A stretch of DNA of 64,000 bases from JAJAZB01 sp964244295 (GCA_964244295.1 CAXTIG010000042.1:1-64000); one strand, 5' to 3'; positions 50,882-59,574 are shown, counted from the first letter of the stretch. Notes: a model not told the origin generated them from the letters alone. A program made the numbers and translations.

Positions 50882-52765
50882 ATGAAACCCCTCCGCATTG
50901 TCCTCCCACTGGCCCTGCTGACCGCGCTGGTCGCTGCCTCCGTACCCCAACCCGCCCGCGTCGTGACGGGCCGCGTCACCGATGAAACGGGCCAGAGCCT
51001 GCCCGGCGTCAGCGTCTGGGTCAAGGGCCACCGCAATCACACGGCCACTGACGCGCGCGGCTGGTACCGCCTCGCCGTGCCGTTCCCGCACAAAACCCTG
51101 ATTTTCTCGCTCGTCGGTTTTCAACGAATTGAAAAAGCAGTGCCCGCTTCGCCCGCCGATTCGGTGCTGAACGTCAGTTTGAAACCGGACGTAACGAGCC
51201 TCGATGAAGTGGTCGTGAAGGGCTACCGAACGCAGCAAAAACGCGACCTCACCGGTTCGGTTGCCGTGCTGCGGGAGGGAACCGCGCCTACTGCCGCGCC
51301 GATGCCCGCCCGCTACGCCCCGATTAACGAAAGCGAAGACTACGACCACCGGGCCGAAAATGGGTTTCTGGAAACGAGCCGCCAGTCCCTGACCACGTTT
51401 TCCATCGACGTCGACCGGGCGTCGTACAGCAACGTGCGGCGGTTTTTGAACGCCGGGCAACTGCCCCCGCCCGACGCCGTGCGGGTCGAGGAACTGGTCA
51501 ACTACTTCGACTACGCTTACTCGCAACCCAGCGGCGACGCGCCCGTTAGCCTGAACACCGAACTGACCGATTCGCCCTGGAATCCGGGTTTGAAACTCCT
51601 CCACGTCGGCTTGCAGGCCCGGCGCGTGGCGACCGATGCGTTGCCCGCCTGCAACCTGGTGTTTCTGGTCGACGTGTCGGGGTCAATGATGGATGCCAAC
51701 AAATTGCCGCTGGTGAAAGCCGCGTTGCTGCTCCTCACCGACCAACTCCGCCCGCAGGACCGCGTGGCGCTGGTGGCCTACGCCGGGGCCGCCGGGCTGG
51801 TGCTGCCTTCGACGCCCGGCAACGAGAAAAGCAAAATCAAAGACGCCATCGAACGCCTCGACGCGGGCGGCTCCACGGCCGGGGCGGCGGGCATTCGCCA
51901 AGCCTACGACGTGGCGCAGGAACATTTTCTGAAAGGCGGCAGCAACCGCGTGATTCTGGCGACCGACGGCGACTTCAATGTGGGCACCTCCAGCGATGGC
52001 GAGTTGCAGCGGCTCATCGAAGAAAAGCGCAAAACGGGCGTGTTTCTGAGCGTACTGGGCTTTGGGATGGGCAATTTGAAAGACAAGAAAATGGAGTTGC
52101 TCGCCGACAAAGGCAACGGCAACTACGCCTATGTGGACAGTTATCCCGAAGCCCGGAAGGTATTCGTGAGCGAGTTTGGCGGGACGCTGTTTACGGTAGC
52201 GAAAGACGTGAAGGTGCAAATCGAGTTCAACCCGGCGCGGGTGCGGGCCTACCGGCTCATCGGCTACGAAAACCGGATGCTCGCCAACGAAGACTTCCAC
52301 GACGACCAAAAAGACGCGGGCGAAATGGGGTCGGGCCACGTGGTCACGGCGTTGTACGAATTGGTTCCGGTGGGGGTGGAAAGTGGGTACTTGAAAAAAG
52401 TGGATTCGTTGAAATACCAAACCGTGCAGCCCGCGCCCGCCGGTTTGGGCGAGGAATGGCTGACGTTCAAACTCCGCTACAAACGCCCGGATGCCGACGC
52501 GAGCCAGTTGCTCACCTGGCCGCTGAAACTGACCGCGAAACCGTTTGCGGCCACATCGGAAAATCTCCGGTTGGCGGCTTCGGTGGCTGAGTTTGGTTTG
52601 CTGCTGCGCGGCTCGGAATTCAAGGGAACTGCCAGCTACGACCACGTCGTGAAAACGGCTAAAACGGCGCTGGGGGCCGACGAGGAGGGGTTGCGGAGTG
52701 AGTTTGTGAAACTGGCGAAAACGGCGGCGACGCTTCAGAGTGGGAGGGCAATGGCGAAGGAATAA
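50882..52765 (+). CDS. VWA (YfbK-like) protein with N-terminal carboxypeptidase-regulatory-like domain
   Basis: 627 residues. Signal peptide (LPLALLTALVAASVPQ), a carboxypeptidase-regulatory-like domain (about 26-105, VTGRVTDETGQSLPGVSVWVKG), the SusC-like motif LDEVVVKGYRTQQKRDLTGSVAV without any beta-barrel, then a YfbK-type VWA region: TFSIDVDRASYSNVRRFL, VRVEELVNYFDY, the MIDAS motif DVSGSM (about residue 263) and LATDGDFNVG. It is divergent from the sigma/anti-sigma pair, whose anti-sigma member shares the same two periplasmic features, so it is probably a target or partner of that system. Start ATG 50882. Confidence 0.87.
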   Translation: MKPLRIVLPLALLTALVAASVPQPARVVTGRVTDETGQSLPGVSVWVKGHRNHTATDARGWYRLAVPFPHKTLIFSLVGFQRIEKAVPASPADSVLNVSLKPDVTSLDEVVVKGYRTQQKRDLTGSVAVLREGTAPTAAPMPARYAPINESEDYDHRAENGFLETSRQSLTTFSIDVDRASYSNVRRFLNAGQLPPPDAVRVEELVNYFDYAYSQPSGDAPVSLNTELTDSPWNPGLKLLHVGLQARRVATDALPACNLVFLVDVSGSMMDANKLPLVKAALLLLTDQLRPQDRVALVAYAGAAGLVLPSTPGNEKSKIKDAIERLDAGGSTAGAAGIRQAYDVAQEHFLKGGSNRVILATDGDFNVGTSSDGELQRLIEEKRKTGVFLSVLGFGMGNLKDKKMELLADKGNGNYAYVDSYPEARKVFVSEFGGTLFTVAKDVKVQIEFNPARVRAYRLIGYENRMLANEDFHDDQKDAGEMGSGHVVTALYELVPVGVESGYLKKVDSLKYQTVQPAPAGLGEEWLTFKLRYKRPDADASQLLTWPLKLTAKPFAATSENLRLAASVAEFGLLLRGSEFKGTASYDHVVKTAKTALGADEEGLRSEFVKLAKTAATLQSGRAMAKE

Positions 52766-52802
52766 TTCCGTCCGGCTATTCACCGGGGCTGTCATTCAGC
52801 GC

Positions 52803-52882
52803 GCAGCACCCCCAAAAGGGGCTTTTTCACTGCTGAAAAATTTCAGGCAGGAAGCCCCTTTTAGGGGGTTGGGGGTGCTGCG
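52803..52882. repeat. intergenic palindromic repeat, family A (copy 5)
   Basis: GCAGCACCCCCAAAAGGGGC at the left mirrored by GCCCCTTTTAGGGGGTTGGG and GGTGCTGC at the right. The core CTTTTTCACTGCTG...TTTCAGGC is shared with the copy at 4296. Confidence 0.85.
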
Positions 52883-52969
52883 TTCTCGATGACGTCTTCT
52901 TTTTGAAATAAAAATCCCAACCCTTTTCCCTAAACTCGTGTCTCTGCGGAAAAACTAACTCTAAGCCCG

Positions 52970-53758
52970 ATGAATCGCCTCGTTTACGCGCTGCTACTGC
53001 TGGTTTTTGTTTCCTGTAAGAAAAACGAACCCATCGTTTACCCGGACGGCCAGATTCGCCTGCAACGAATTAAGGACAAGGATGATCACGTTTCCTCTGT
53101 GTTCGAGTACACGCCGGATGGGAACGTTCTTTCGATGAAAAACTACCGGCCAGGTCGGAAAACTCCCGATGAAACCACGTATTTCTACGACCGACAAAAG
53201 CGTTTGGAGCGGGTTGAAACATCCACGTTGGGATTGCTAAGTTGCTACCTCTGCGAAGGTCCGGCCACGAAGTTTACTCAAACATTCGATTACGATGCCA
53301 GCGGGCGGGTAGTGAGCAGCAAGAATCTGAAAGAAGACGGCTGGGTGGCCAGTCAATGGGCCTACGAGTACAACGCCAACGGACGGCTCGTTCGTCAGTA
53401 TTCGACCACCTCAACGGGCGCGAAGGGCAATTACAACACGTTCACCTACGACTCGCGAGGCAACATCATCCAAACCGAAACCTTCAATGCCAGCGGTATC
53501 CTCACCAACCGCAGCACCTACGAGTACGACGACCGCCCCAATCCCTTCCGCCCGGTGTACCTCGGCGTTCAGGCCGCGCTTTTTCGCAGCCCCAACAACG
53601 TCGTTCGTATGAAAAACGAATTTTTAGGGACGCCCGCCAGCCCCCCGTCGCCGCCCAGCGATTGGTTCGAACTTCGCTACACCTACGACCCGTCCACCGG
53701 CTATCCCCTGCGGCAGGAAGAAAGCAACGGGGTCGTGTCGGTGTTTGAGTATCAGTAA
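52970..53758 (+). CDS. lipoprotein with RHS/YD-type repeats
   Basis: 262 residues. Lipoprotein signal LVYALLLLVFVSCKK (Cys16). The chain contains successive YD-like units: VFEYTPDGNVLSM, YFYDRQKRLERVE, FDYDASGRVVSS, YEYNANGRLVRQ, FTYDSRGNIIQT, YEYDDR, YTYDPSTGYPL. Such short repeat lipoproteins lack the toxin end of full RHS proteins and probably form a small beta-sheet structure at the outer membrane. Function is unknown. Confidence 0.85.
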   Translation: MNRLVYALLLLVFVSCKKNEPIVYPDGQIRLQRIKDKDDHVSSVFEYTPDGNVLSMKNYRPGRKTPDETTYFYDRQKRLERVETSTLGLLSCYLCEGPATKFTQTFDYDASGRVVSSKNLKEDGWVASQWAYEYNANGRLVRQYSTTSTGAKGNYNTFTYDSRGNIIQTETFNASGILTNRSTYEYDDRPNPFRPVYLGVQAALFRSPNNVVRMKNEFLGTPASPPSPPSDWFELRYTYDPSTGYPLRQEESNGVVSVFEYQ

Positions 53759-53760
53759 AC

Positions 53761-54876
53761 TTACTTCAGGGTAGCCAATAGCCCCGCCAACTTCGCCGGG
53801 GTCGCCTCCAGGTTCACCACTTTCCCCACCACCCGCCGGTGGTCGTACACAAAAACCGTGTTCTGCGAGCGCGGGTTGATGCCGTACAGAAAACTGCTCG
53901 GCTTTTCGTCGGGCGAGGAAACGTGCATCACGGCAACCTCCTTCAAGCCGTTTTTTTCCGCAAAATCCCTCAATAATTTTTCCACCTCGGCCTTCGGCTG
54001 GTGCTTCGGATTCGTGTAAATCAGGAAGGCTTTGAAGCCTTTCGCGCCGCGTTGCTGAATTTGTTTTTCCAGAAAAACCGCCAGTTGGGCGGCGTTGGCC
54101 CAGTTGTCGTCGCCGAGCCAAGCCATTACGCCGCTGGTGCGGTGGCCGTACTTGCACATCGGGCAGGCGCGGGTGCCCCGGTCGGGCCCCCACGCGTGCG
54201 TCGGGTCGAAGGCCGGGCAGTCGGTGCCCACCGGCAGGCCGGAATGCTGATGGTTCAGGTCGAAGGCTGGGTGCAGGACGATGTCGCGGGTTCCTTCCAA
54301 AATGCCGTTTGCTCCCGGCTTCAAGGCTACGCCTTCGTAGCGGAGTTGGCCGGAACTGAGTTCGGTGCGGTACCAGTAGGTGTCGGTCACGAGCGGGTCG
54401 TCCTGAAAGACGAAGTCGTTGATGGGCTGTCCGCCGGTCGTGCCAGGGGCTTTCACCGTGGCGTGAATGTGGGCAGGGGCATCACGACTTGGGTAGGTTG
54501 CGGGGCGAATCGTGTTGATTTCGTAACGCCCGCGCTCATCGGTTTTGAGCCAGCCGCGCAGGTAGCCGTGCCACCAGGCGTAGCTGCGGCGGTCTTCGGT
54601 GCCGATTTTGGCGTAGCGGCCCGTGGCGTTGGTTTGGTAGCAGTAAAGGACCGCCCCCGCCGCCGGGGTTTTGCCGTCGGCCTGAAAGATGGTGCCGGCA
54701 ATGCGGATGCGCTGCCCGCGCACCGTGTCGCTGGGAATGGTCACGTGCCAACTGACGGTTTTGGGGGTTTCGTCAAACTCGCAGTCGGGGCAGGAGGGCG
54801 GTTCGTTGGTTTGGCAACGGACGGCGGAGGCAGTGATCGAAAGCGAGAACATCGCCAGGAGTGGGTAGTTTTTCAT
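53761..54876 (-). CDS. secreted intradiol dioxygenase-like protein with a C-terminal thioredoxin-like part
   Basis: 371 residues with a signal peptide (LLAMFSLSITASAVRCQ). The first half has the intradiol dioxygenase fold: RIAGTIFQADGKTPAAGAVLYCYQTNATGRY, GWLKTDERGRYEINTIRPATYPSRDAPAHIHATVK (pieces RGRYEINTIRPATYP and APAHIHATV). Iron-ligand candidates are Tyr and His residues in RPATYP and PAHIH. From about residue 235 a thioredoxin-like region follows (GTRACPMCKYG, LGDDNWANAAQLAVFLEKQI), lacking a CxxC redox pair in the usual place. The gene is 6 bases after the propeller gene, so they form an operon. Confidence 0.78.
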   Translation of the reverse strand: MKNYPLLAMFSLSITASAVRCQTNEPPSCPDCEFDETPKTVSWHVTIPSDTVRGQRIRIAGTIFQADGKTPAAGAVLYCYQTNATGRYAKIGTEDRRSYAWWHGYLRGWLKTDERGRYEINTIRPATYPSRDAPAHIHATVKAPGTTGGQPINDFVFQDDPLVTDTYWYRTELSSGQLRYEGVALKPGANGILEGTRDIVLHPAFDLNHQHSGLPVGTDCPAFDPTHAWGPDRGTRACPMCKYGHRTSGVMAWLGDDNWANAAQLAVFLEKQIQQRGAKGFKAFLIYTNPKHQPKAEVEKLLRDFAEKNGLKEVAVMHVSSPDEKPSSFLYGINPRSQNTVFVYDHRRVVGKVVNLEATPAKLAGLLATLK

Positions 54877-54882
54877 AGTCGC

Positions 54883-55728
54883 TTAAAAAACGCGTGATTT
54901 TCCAGCCGGGTCGATGCGTCGGAGCCGGGCTTCGTTGGTGGTCGAATACTCCAAAATCCACAAGACCCCGTCGCGGGCGCGGAGCATCGAACTGGGTGCC
55001 CAGGGGGATTCGGTTCGGGCGACGAGCGTAACCCGGCCATTGGTTTCTACCCGGTTTACGGTTCGGGTGGCAAAATTGGCCGTGTACACGCTGCCGTCCG
55101 GGGCGGGCCAAATGCCCATCAGCGAATGCCGGTTCGTGCTTTCGTGGTGAAGAAGCGAGGAGACCGCGCCGTCGGGGGAAATCCGGTACAGGCCGTTGCC
55201 GGTGGTGACGTACAGCACCGAGCCGTCCGCCGAAACGGCGAGCCAGGTCAGGCGGGGGAAAGGTGTTTTGGGGTGAATCGTCGTGACCGTTCCTTCCAGG
55301 CTTCGTTTGCGAATCAGCGGGGTTTTTCCCTCGTATTGAAGCCAGTACTGCGTTCCCCGGCGGTCGCGGGCGAAGCCGTAGTCCTCCCGAAATCCGCTTC
55401 GCTGCCCGAACAAATCCGTCACCTTCCCGTCGGGAGCGCATTTCCAAATCCGGTGGTGCCAGCGATTCAGCGCTTCGCCTTCGTAAACCTGATCTTCCCC
55501 GTACAAATTATCCTGCGCATCGAGGGCCAACTCGTGGGTGTGTACGTTCCGCACGGCGATGGTTTTCCGACCCTCCGGGCTGATTTTCCAAACGTGAACC
55601 AGGTCGGTGTAAAAGATATTTCCCCGTGAATCTTCCATCAGGCCCACGCCGGGATGGGCCGTTGCAGAGGGCAACACGAGGAGGTGGCTTAGGGCCAACG
55701 CGAGGACTAAAGCTGGCATTTTTTTCAT
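54883..55728 (-). CDS. secreted NHL/SMP-30-like beta-propeller protein
   Basis: 281 residues from ATG 55728 (an ATG 24 bases earlier is possible). Signal peptide MPALVLALALSHLLVLPSATA. Repeated propeller blades: GLMEDSRGNIFYTDLVHVWKISPEGR, LALDAQDNLYGED, GFARDRRGTQYW, LAVSADGSVLYVTTGNGLYRISPDG, IWPAPDGSVYTANF, MLRARDGVLWILEY. Likely a six-bladed lactonase-like or binding propeller in the periplasm. It is upstream of the dioxygenase-like gene in the same operon. No catalytic residues can be assigned. Confidence 0.78.
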   Translation of the reverse strand: MKKMPALVLALALSHLLVLPSATAHPGVGLMEDSRGNIFYTDLVHVWKISPEGRKTIAVRNVHTHELALDAQDNLYGEDQVYEGEALNRWHHRIWKCAPDGKVTDLFGQRSGFREDYGFARDRRGTQYWLQYEGKTPLIRKRSLEGTVTTIHPKTPFPRLTWLAVSADGSVLYVTTGNGLYRISPDGAVSSLLHHESTNRHSLMGIWPAPDGSVYTANFATRTVNRVETNGRVTLVARTESPWAPSSMLRARDGVLWILEYSTTNEARLRRIDPAGKSRVF

Positions 55729-55910
55729 CTTGGTTGCTTGTTTCTCGAACAAACAACGCCCTCTATTCCGGCACTCGCAAACGCATTCGACTAACGACTC
55801 GAAAAGTCGACCAATGGCGCAACATTGGTCGGAGCGGACCTTGTGTTTAGGTGGAAAAGCTCGCTGAAGGCGATGGAATGTGGCCTGCCCGGCGGGCGAA
55901 TCCGGCAGTT

Positions 55911-56050
55911 TCCAGCCGTGAAGGGTCGTGCGAGGAGCGGCTGGAAACGGTTTCGGTAGCCTAACTAAGCCAGAAGCGACGCGGTGAAAGTTAGAGTTTT
56001 CCGGCAGGGGCCGTTTCCAGCCGCTCTACGCACGGCCTTTTCACGGCTGG
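55911..56050. repeat. large intergenic inverted repeat, family N
   Basis: CCAGCCGTGAAGGGTCGTGC then GAGGAGCGGCTGGAAACGG (55912-55950) mirrored by CCGTTTCCAGCCGCTCTACG then CACGGCCTTTTCACGGCTGG (56011-56050). Each arm has its own internal CCAGCCG/CGGCTGG pair. It fills much of the gap between two leftward genes; the remaining 55729-55910 shows nothing else I can assign. Confidence 0.85.
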
Positions 56051-56065
56051 ATGAGGGTGCGGAGT

Positions 56066-57064
56066 TTACCAGTTAATCCCCCCATCGCCCAGTCCCAACC
56101 CCATTTTTTTCGTCAGTTTCGACGAAATCGTCGAGCGGCTGGTGATGTAGCGCAGGCTCACGCCGAGGTACGGGCCGACGGCGGGCGTGTCAGTACTCAG
56201 GTTTTCCTGGGCGGAGTTGAAGGTGCGAAGCCTCCGAAAACCCGCCGCGCCCGCTTCGACCGACACGTTGAGCACCGTGAACAGGTGCGCGTTGGCGGCC
56301 AGACTTACTTTGACGTGCTGGTAATTCTGGCGGCGGAGCAATTTTTCGGTGCTCGACGAACTGATTTGTTGAAACCCACCGCTGAACCCGCCGTAAGCCC
56401 CGATGAGGTCGAGGTTGAACCAGGGCGACACGCGGTAGTTCAAATCGGCCTGGAAGGGCAGCAGCGCCGTAATCCGCCAGTCTTTGGCGAAACGTTTGTT
56501 GATGCCAAACACCGGAATGATGCGGAATTTCTGGTTGTAAACCACCGCCGTACCGTACACAATCTGCGTTTGCAAGCCCAGTACGTGCAGCCGCGCCGCG
56601 CCGCCGAAGAGGTGGGGCTGGGGTGTGAAAAACGTCTCGTTCGATTCGGTAATTCCCCCGCCCACGGCGTACACCCAGAGCCGGTCGCGCAGGCTGGCCT
56701 GCATCCGAATCACGCCCAGCGTGGCCGATTTGTAGCCGCTGGCAGGCTGAAGTTTTTCGTCGAACGTAGGGTTAATCTGGGAATACTGCGCCAGGAGGAC
56801 GGTATGGCGAATCTTGACGTCGAACTTCAGCCGCTGGTTGAGGCTGGCCCCGACCTCGCTTTGAATCGGAACCAGGCCGAAACCCCGGCTGCGCTGGAGG
56901 CCGAACGAACCGCCGTCTTTGAGGCTCGCCGTGGGCAGGTAGTCGGCGCTGATGGTGAAGTTGGGGTAAAACAGGCGGCTCAGCGAAAGCTGTTGGGCCG
57001 AAACCCGCGCCGACCCGGCCAGCAGGGCCAGCGACGCGAACAAACAAAAGCGGAGGGTTGGCAT
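56066..57064 (-). CDS. outer-membrane beta-barrel-like protein, DUF6268-type
   Basis: 332 residues. Signal peptide (LFASLALLAGSARVSAQ). The chain is a series of alternating-hydrophobic strands (FTISADYLPTASL, FDVKIRHTVLLAQYS, GYKSATLGVIRMQASL, LWVYAVGGGI, IVYGTAVVYNQKFRIIPVFGI) ending in GPYLGVSLRYI and a short basic tail. This is what Bacteroidota outer-membrane proteins of the DUF6268 type look like; the family name is from memory. Function is unknown. Confidence 0.7.
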   Translation of the reverse strand: MPTLRFCLFASLALLAGSARVSAQQLSLSRLFYPNFTISADYLPTASLKDGGSFGLQRSRGFGLVPIQSEVGASLNQRLKFDVKIRHTVLLAQYSQINPTFDEKLQPASGYKSATLGVIRMQASLRDRLWVYAVGGGITESNETFFTPQPHLFGGAARLHVLGLQTQIVYGTAVVYNQKFRIIPVFGINKRFAKDWRITALLPFQADLNYRVSPWFNLDLIGAYGGFSGGFQQISSSSTEKLLRRQNYQHVKVSLAANAHLFTVLNVSVEAGAAGFRRLRTFNSAQENLSTDTPAVGPYLGVSLRYITSRSTISSKLTKKMGLGLGDGGINW

Positions 57065-57124
57065 TCAGGCAGGGAACGTTCGGCCAATAAACGCAAAAAA
57101 TTGCGCGGCTGGTATGAACGTACT

Positions 57125-57146
57125 GCCCCGGAAGGCGGGCTTTTTT
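57125..57146 (+). terminator. short terminator-like hairpin before membrane-protein gene
   Basis: GCCCCGG...GCGGGC hairpin (short stem) followed by a six-T run, 27 bases before ATG 57174. Confidence 0.4.
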
Positions 57147-57173
57147 CGTTGTTTTGCCGAAAAAAAATCACCC

Positions 57174-57593
57174 ATGCCTCTACGCCCCTGGCACCTGTTG
57201 CTGCTCGTGCTGACCGTGACCGACGCCTTCCTCGTCTCGCACCCCAACCTGATTGGCCGCTTCGGCGTCTGGTTTTACAAATACGCTTCCTTCAAAAATT
57301 TCCCCAACGCCCTGCTCACCGTGGGCCTGACGGTGGGCCTTTGTTTTGGCCTGACCGAAGTGGTGAAGCGCAAACTGCCCGCACGCGGGGCAGTGCTTGT
57401 GCTGGCCCTGCTGCTGGTGGTGGCCGTGGTGCTGCTGCTGAGCGTGTACCTCAAGTTTTCGGGCGGCACGTACCGGCTCACGGGCAAGTCGTTTATTTAC
57501 GGGATGCACCTGCTACCCAGCCTGCTGATTCTCATTTTTGCGCAGGGGTTGTACGAGGTGTTTCGGACGGGGAAACTGAACGAACCGCGTTGA
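57174..57593 (+). CDS. four-span membrane protein, unknown function
   Basis: 139 residues from ATG 57174; the in-frame ATG 57114 would translate a terminator-like hairpin. Hydrophobic segments at about 5-22 (WHLLLLVLTVTDAFLV), 40-60 (LLTVGLTVGLCFGLTEVV), 68-90 (AVLVLALLLVVAVVLLLSVYL) and 108-128 (LLPSLLILIFAQGLYEVF). No family recognised. It is 54 bases upstream of ruvB in the same direction. Confidence 0.7.
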   Translation: MPLRPWHLLLLVLTVTDAFLVSHPNLIGRFGVWFYKYASFKNFPNALLTVGLTVGLCFGLTEVVKRKLPARGAVLVLALLLVVAVVLLLSVYLKFSGGTYRLTGKSFIYGMHLLPSLLILIFAQGLYEVFRTGKLNEPR

Positions 57594-57647
57594 AGTCGAA
57601 GGTTCTGGGTTTAAAAACTTATTTTTGGAAAAACGCAGTTCCACCCC

Positions 57648-58673
57648 ATGCGCGAAGACTACCTCAAAGGCGGCAGCGAAACGCTCTCCGCCACCGAAAA
57701 AGAAGTGGAGCGCGCCCTGCGCCCACTCTCGTTCGATGATTTTACCGGCCAGGAAAAAATACTCGACAACCTCAAGGTCTTCGTGACCGCCGCCCGGCAG
57801 CGCGAAGAAGCCCTCGACCACGTACTGCTCCACGGCCCGCCGGGCCTGGGCAAAACCACACTCAGCAACATCATCGCTAACGAACTCGGGGCCAGCATCA
57901 AAACCACCTCCGGCCCGGTGCTCGACAAACCCAGCGATTTGGCCGGGCTGCTGACCAATCTCCAGCCCTACGACGTGTTGTTCATCGACGAAATCCACCG
58001 GCTCAATCCGGTGGTGGAGGAGTACCTCTACTCGGCGATGGAGGACTACAAAATCGACATCCTCCTCGACAGTGGCCCCAACGCCCGATCGGTACAAATC
58101 GGCCTGAATCCCTTCACGCTCGTCGGAGCTACCACGCGGGCCGGGTTGCTCACTTCGCCGCTGCGGGCGCGTTTCGGCATTAACGCCCGGCTCGAATACT
58201 ACGACGCCCAACTCCTCACCGGCATTGTGAAACGTTCGGCGGCCATTTTAACCACGCCCATCGACGACGTCGCCGCCTACGAAATTGCCCGCCGGAGCCG
58301 GGGTACGCCCCGGATTTCCAACAACCTGTTGCGCCGCACCCGCGACTTTGCCCAAGTGAAAGGCAGCGGACGCATCACCATCGCCATCGCCGAAATGGCC
58401 TTGGCCGCGCTGGAAGTGGACAGCAATGGGTTGGACGAAATGGACAATCGAATTCTGACGACCATCATCGAAAAATTTAAGGGCGGGCCAGTGGGCCTGA
58501 GCACCATCGCCACGGCCTGCGGCGAAGAAGCAGAAACCATCGAGGAAGTGTACGAGCCGTTTTTAATTCAGGAAGGATTTCTGAAACGCACCGCCCGTGG
58601 GCGCGAAGCGACCGAGAAGGCGTACCGGCACCTCGGCATCGTGCCAACCTACCGCAGTGGCGAGCTTTTCTGA
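57648..58673 (+). CDS. ruvB: Holliday junction branch migration DNA helicase RuvB
   Basis: 341 residues, normal length. AAA+ motor of the RuvABC complex: LRPLSFDDFTGQEKI, Walker A HGPPGLGKTT, Walker B LFIDEIHRL, the sensor/arginine-finger region GATTRAGLLTSPLRARFG, and the C-terminal winged helix (EPFLIQEGFLKRTARGREAT). A terminator follows at 58694. Confidence 0.97.
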   Translation: MREDYLKGGSETLSATEKEVERALRPLSFDDFTGQEKILDNLKVFVTAARQREEALDHVLLHGPPGLGKTTLSNIIANELGASIKTTSGPVLDKPSDLAGLLTNLQPYDVLFIDEIHRLNPVVEEYLYSAMEDYKIDILLDSGPNARSVQIGLNPFTLVGATTRAGLLTSPLRARFGINARLEYYDAQLLTGIVKRSAAILTTPIDDVAAYEIARRSRGTPRISNNLLRRTRDFAQVKGSGRITIAIAEMALAALEVDSNGLDEMDNRILTTIIEKFKGGPVGLSTIATACGEEAETIEEVYEPFLIQEGFLKRTARGREATEKAYRHLGIVPTYRSGELF

Positions 58674-58693
58674 TTCCGCTTTCGATTCACCCC

Positions 58694-58727
58694 AAAAACC
58701 CGGTTGTGCGTCTGCAATCGGGTTTTT
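58694..58727 (+). terminator. intrinsic terminator after ruvB
   Basis: AAAAACCCGGTTG pairs with CAATCGGGTTTTT (one wobble pair), 21 bases after the ruvB stop. Confidence 0.85.
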
Positions 58728-58831
58728 AAGGTTTAATGCGATTTATCTGGCTGATAATCGGAGCGTTATACGCAAAAAAGGGATAAAAAAATTTCTTCAA
58801 AAAAGCGGAAAGTAAATCGGGATTTGCTTTA

Positions 58832-58839
58832 TAACTTTG
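58832..58839 (+). promoter_or_regulatory. -7 box TAACTTTG before a small-protein gene
   Basis: TAACTTTG in an AT-rich stretch of the 321-base gap after ruvB. It would give a leader of about 150 bases before ATG 58995. The leader includes ACAGTCCTTGTT and CACAGCGAG segments but no hairpin I can pair with confidence. Confidence 0.55.
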
Positions 58840-58994
58840 TTCCACATTCCACCGTTTATCATTTAAGTAACAAAAAATAGGATTGGTGTGGAGACGCTAC
58901 GCAAAAATTGGCACAGTCCTTGTTCTGCGCTCATCACAGCGAGTTTATCACCTCGTCCGGTTGCCCTTTTTAACCACCTATCACCCTCAATACC

Positions 58995-59150
58995 ATGTCA
59001 ACCAACCCTAAAGTTTACCGCATTTTGCAGTGGGTGATGTTTGCCCCGCTGCTGGTACCGCTTTGCTTGGTCGTGGGAGCCGTTGAAGGCATTCAAAAAA
59101 TGGCAGGCACTGTGCTTCAGCAAATCAACGCTGAGTCGCGGTTTTCCTGA
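58995..59150 (+). CDS. very small membrane protein, 51 residues
   Basis: ATG 58995 to TGA 59150. Basic N-terminus MSTNPKVYRILQW, one membrane segment (VMFAPLLVPLCLVVGAVEGI, about 14-33), then a short polar tail. It has its own promoter box upstream and two terminator hairpins downstream (59196-59249), so it is a separate transcription unit. I know no family for it. The long leader might equally be a small RNA with this ORF inside. Confidence 0.6.
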   Translation: MSTNPKVYRILQWVMFAPLLVPLCLVVGAVEGIQKMAGTVLQQINAESRFS

Positions 59151-59195
59151 AAACAGCCCCCGCCAACGTCCAACCTACCTTTCTGCAAAACTTTT

Positions 59196-59249
59196 GAACG
59201 GGGTGAAAGCCCCGTTCAGAAAAACCCCGGCTTACTGGCCGGTTTTTTT
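59196..59249 (+). terminator. two consecutive terminator hairpins
   Basis: GAACGGGG / CCCCGTTC (59196-59217) followed by AAAAA, then CCCCGGC / GCCGG with a run of nine T (59225-59249). They close the transcript of the small-protein gene. Confidence 0.8.
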
Positions 59250-59289
59250 TTGTGACCAATCCGCCCAACATTTAGTAGCCTGTAGCTAG

Positions 59290-59451
59290 CGGGCACGTTC
59301 TAAGTTGCCAAAAAACAAGGAAGTCGGCGCGCTGGGTGTGTTCAATCCCGATTACCCCAAAACCTACGCGGCGCAATTGAAGGCTCCGTTTCAGGGCGAC
59401 CTCGACAAGCGACCGCTCCAAAAAACCGGGCAGCCCCTGCGGGCCGAATAA
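59290..59451 (+). pseudogene. C-terminal remnant of an unknown gene
   Basis: An open frame without start codon, closed upstream by TAG at 59287, runs to TAA 59449-59451. It encodes about 53 residues with coding-like codon use (EVGALGVFNPDYPKTYAAQL, then KAPFQGDLDKRPLQKTGQP). It looks like the end of a deleted gene. I do not recognise the family. Confidence 0.5.
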
Positions 59452-59574
59452 GAACTTGTCCGTATTTTTGCTTTTGTGAGTACTCAGTGATGGGCAGGAA
59501 AAGGTCTCAGAAACTGAATTTTATGCCTCACCGTGCGGCGGACCGCTTTCCCTACTTTTACCGCCCATCTTCCC

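Noticed and set aside
56051..57739. 562-residue plus-strand frame spanning the outer-membrane gene, the next membrane-protein gene and the ruvB start
   Set aside because: It is antisense to one real gene and out of frame with two others; no motif supports it.
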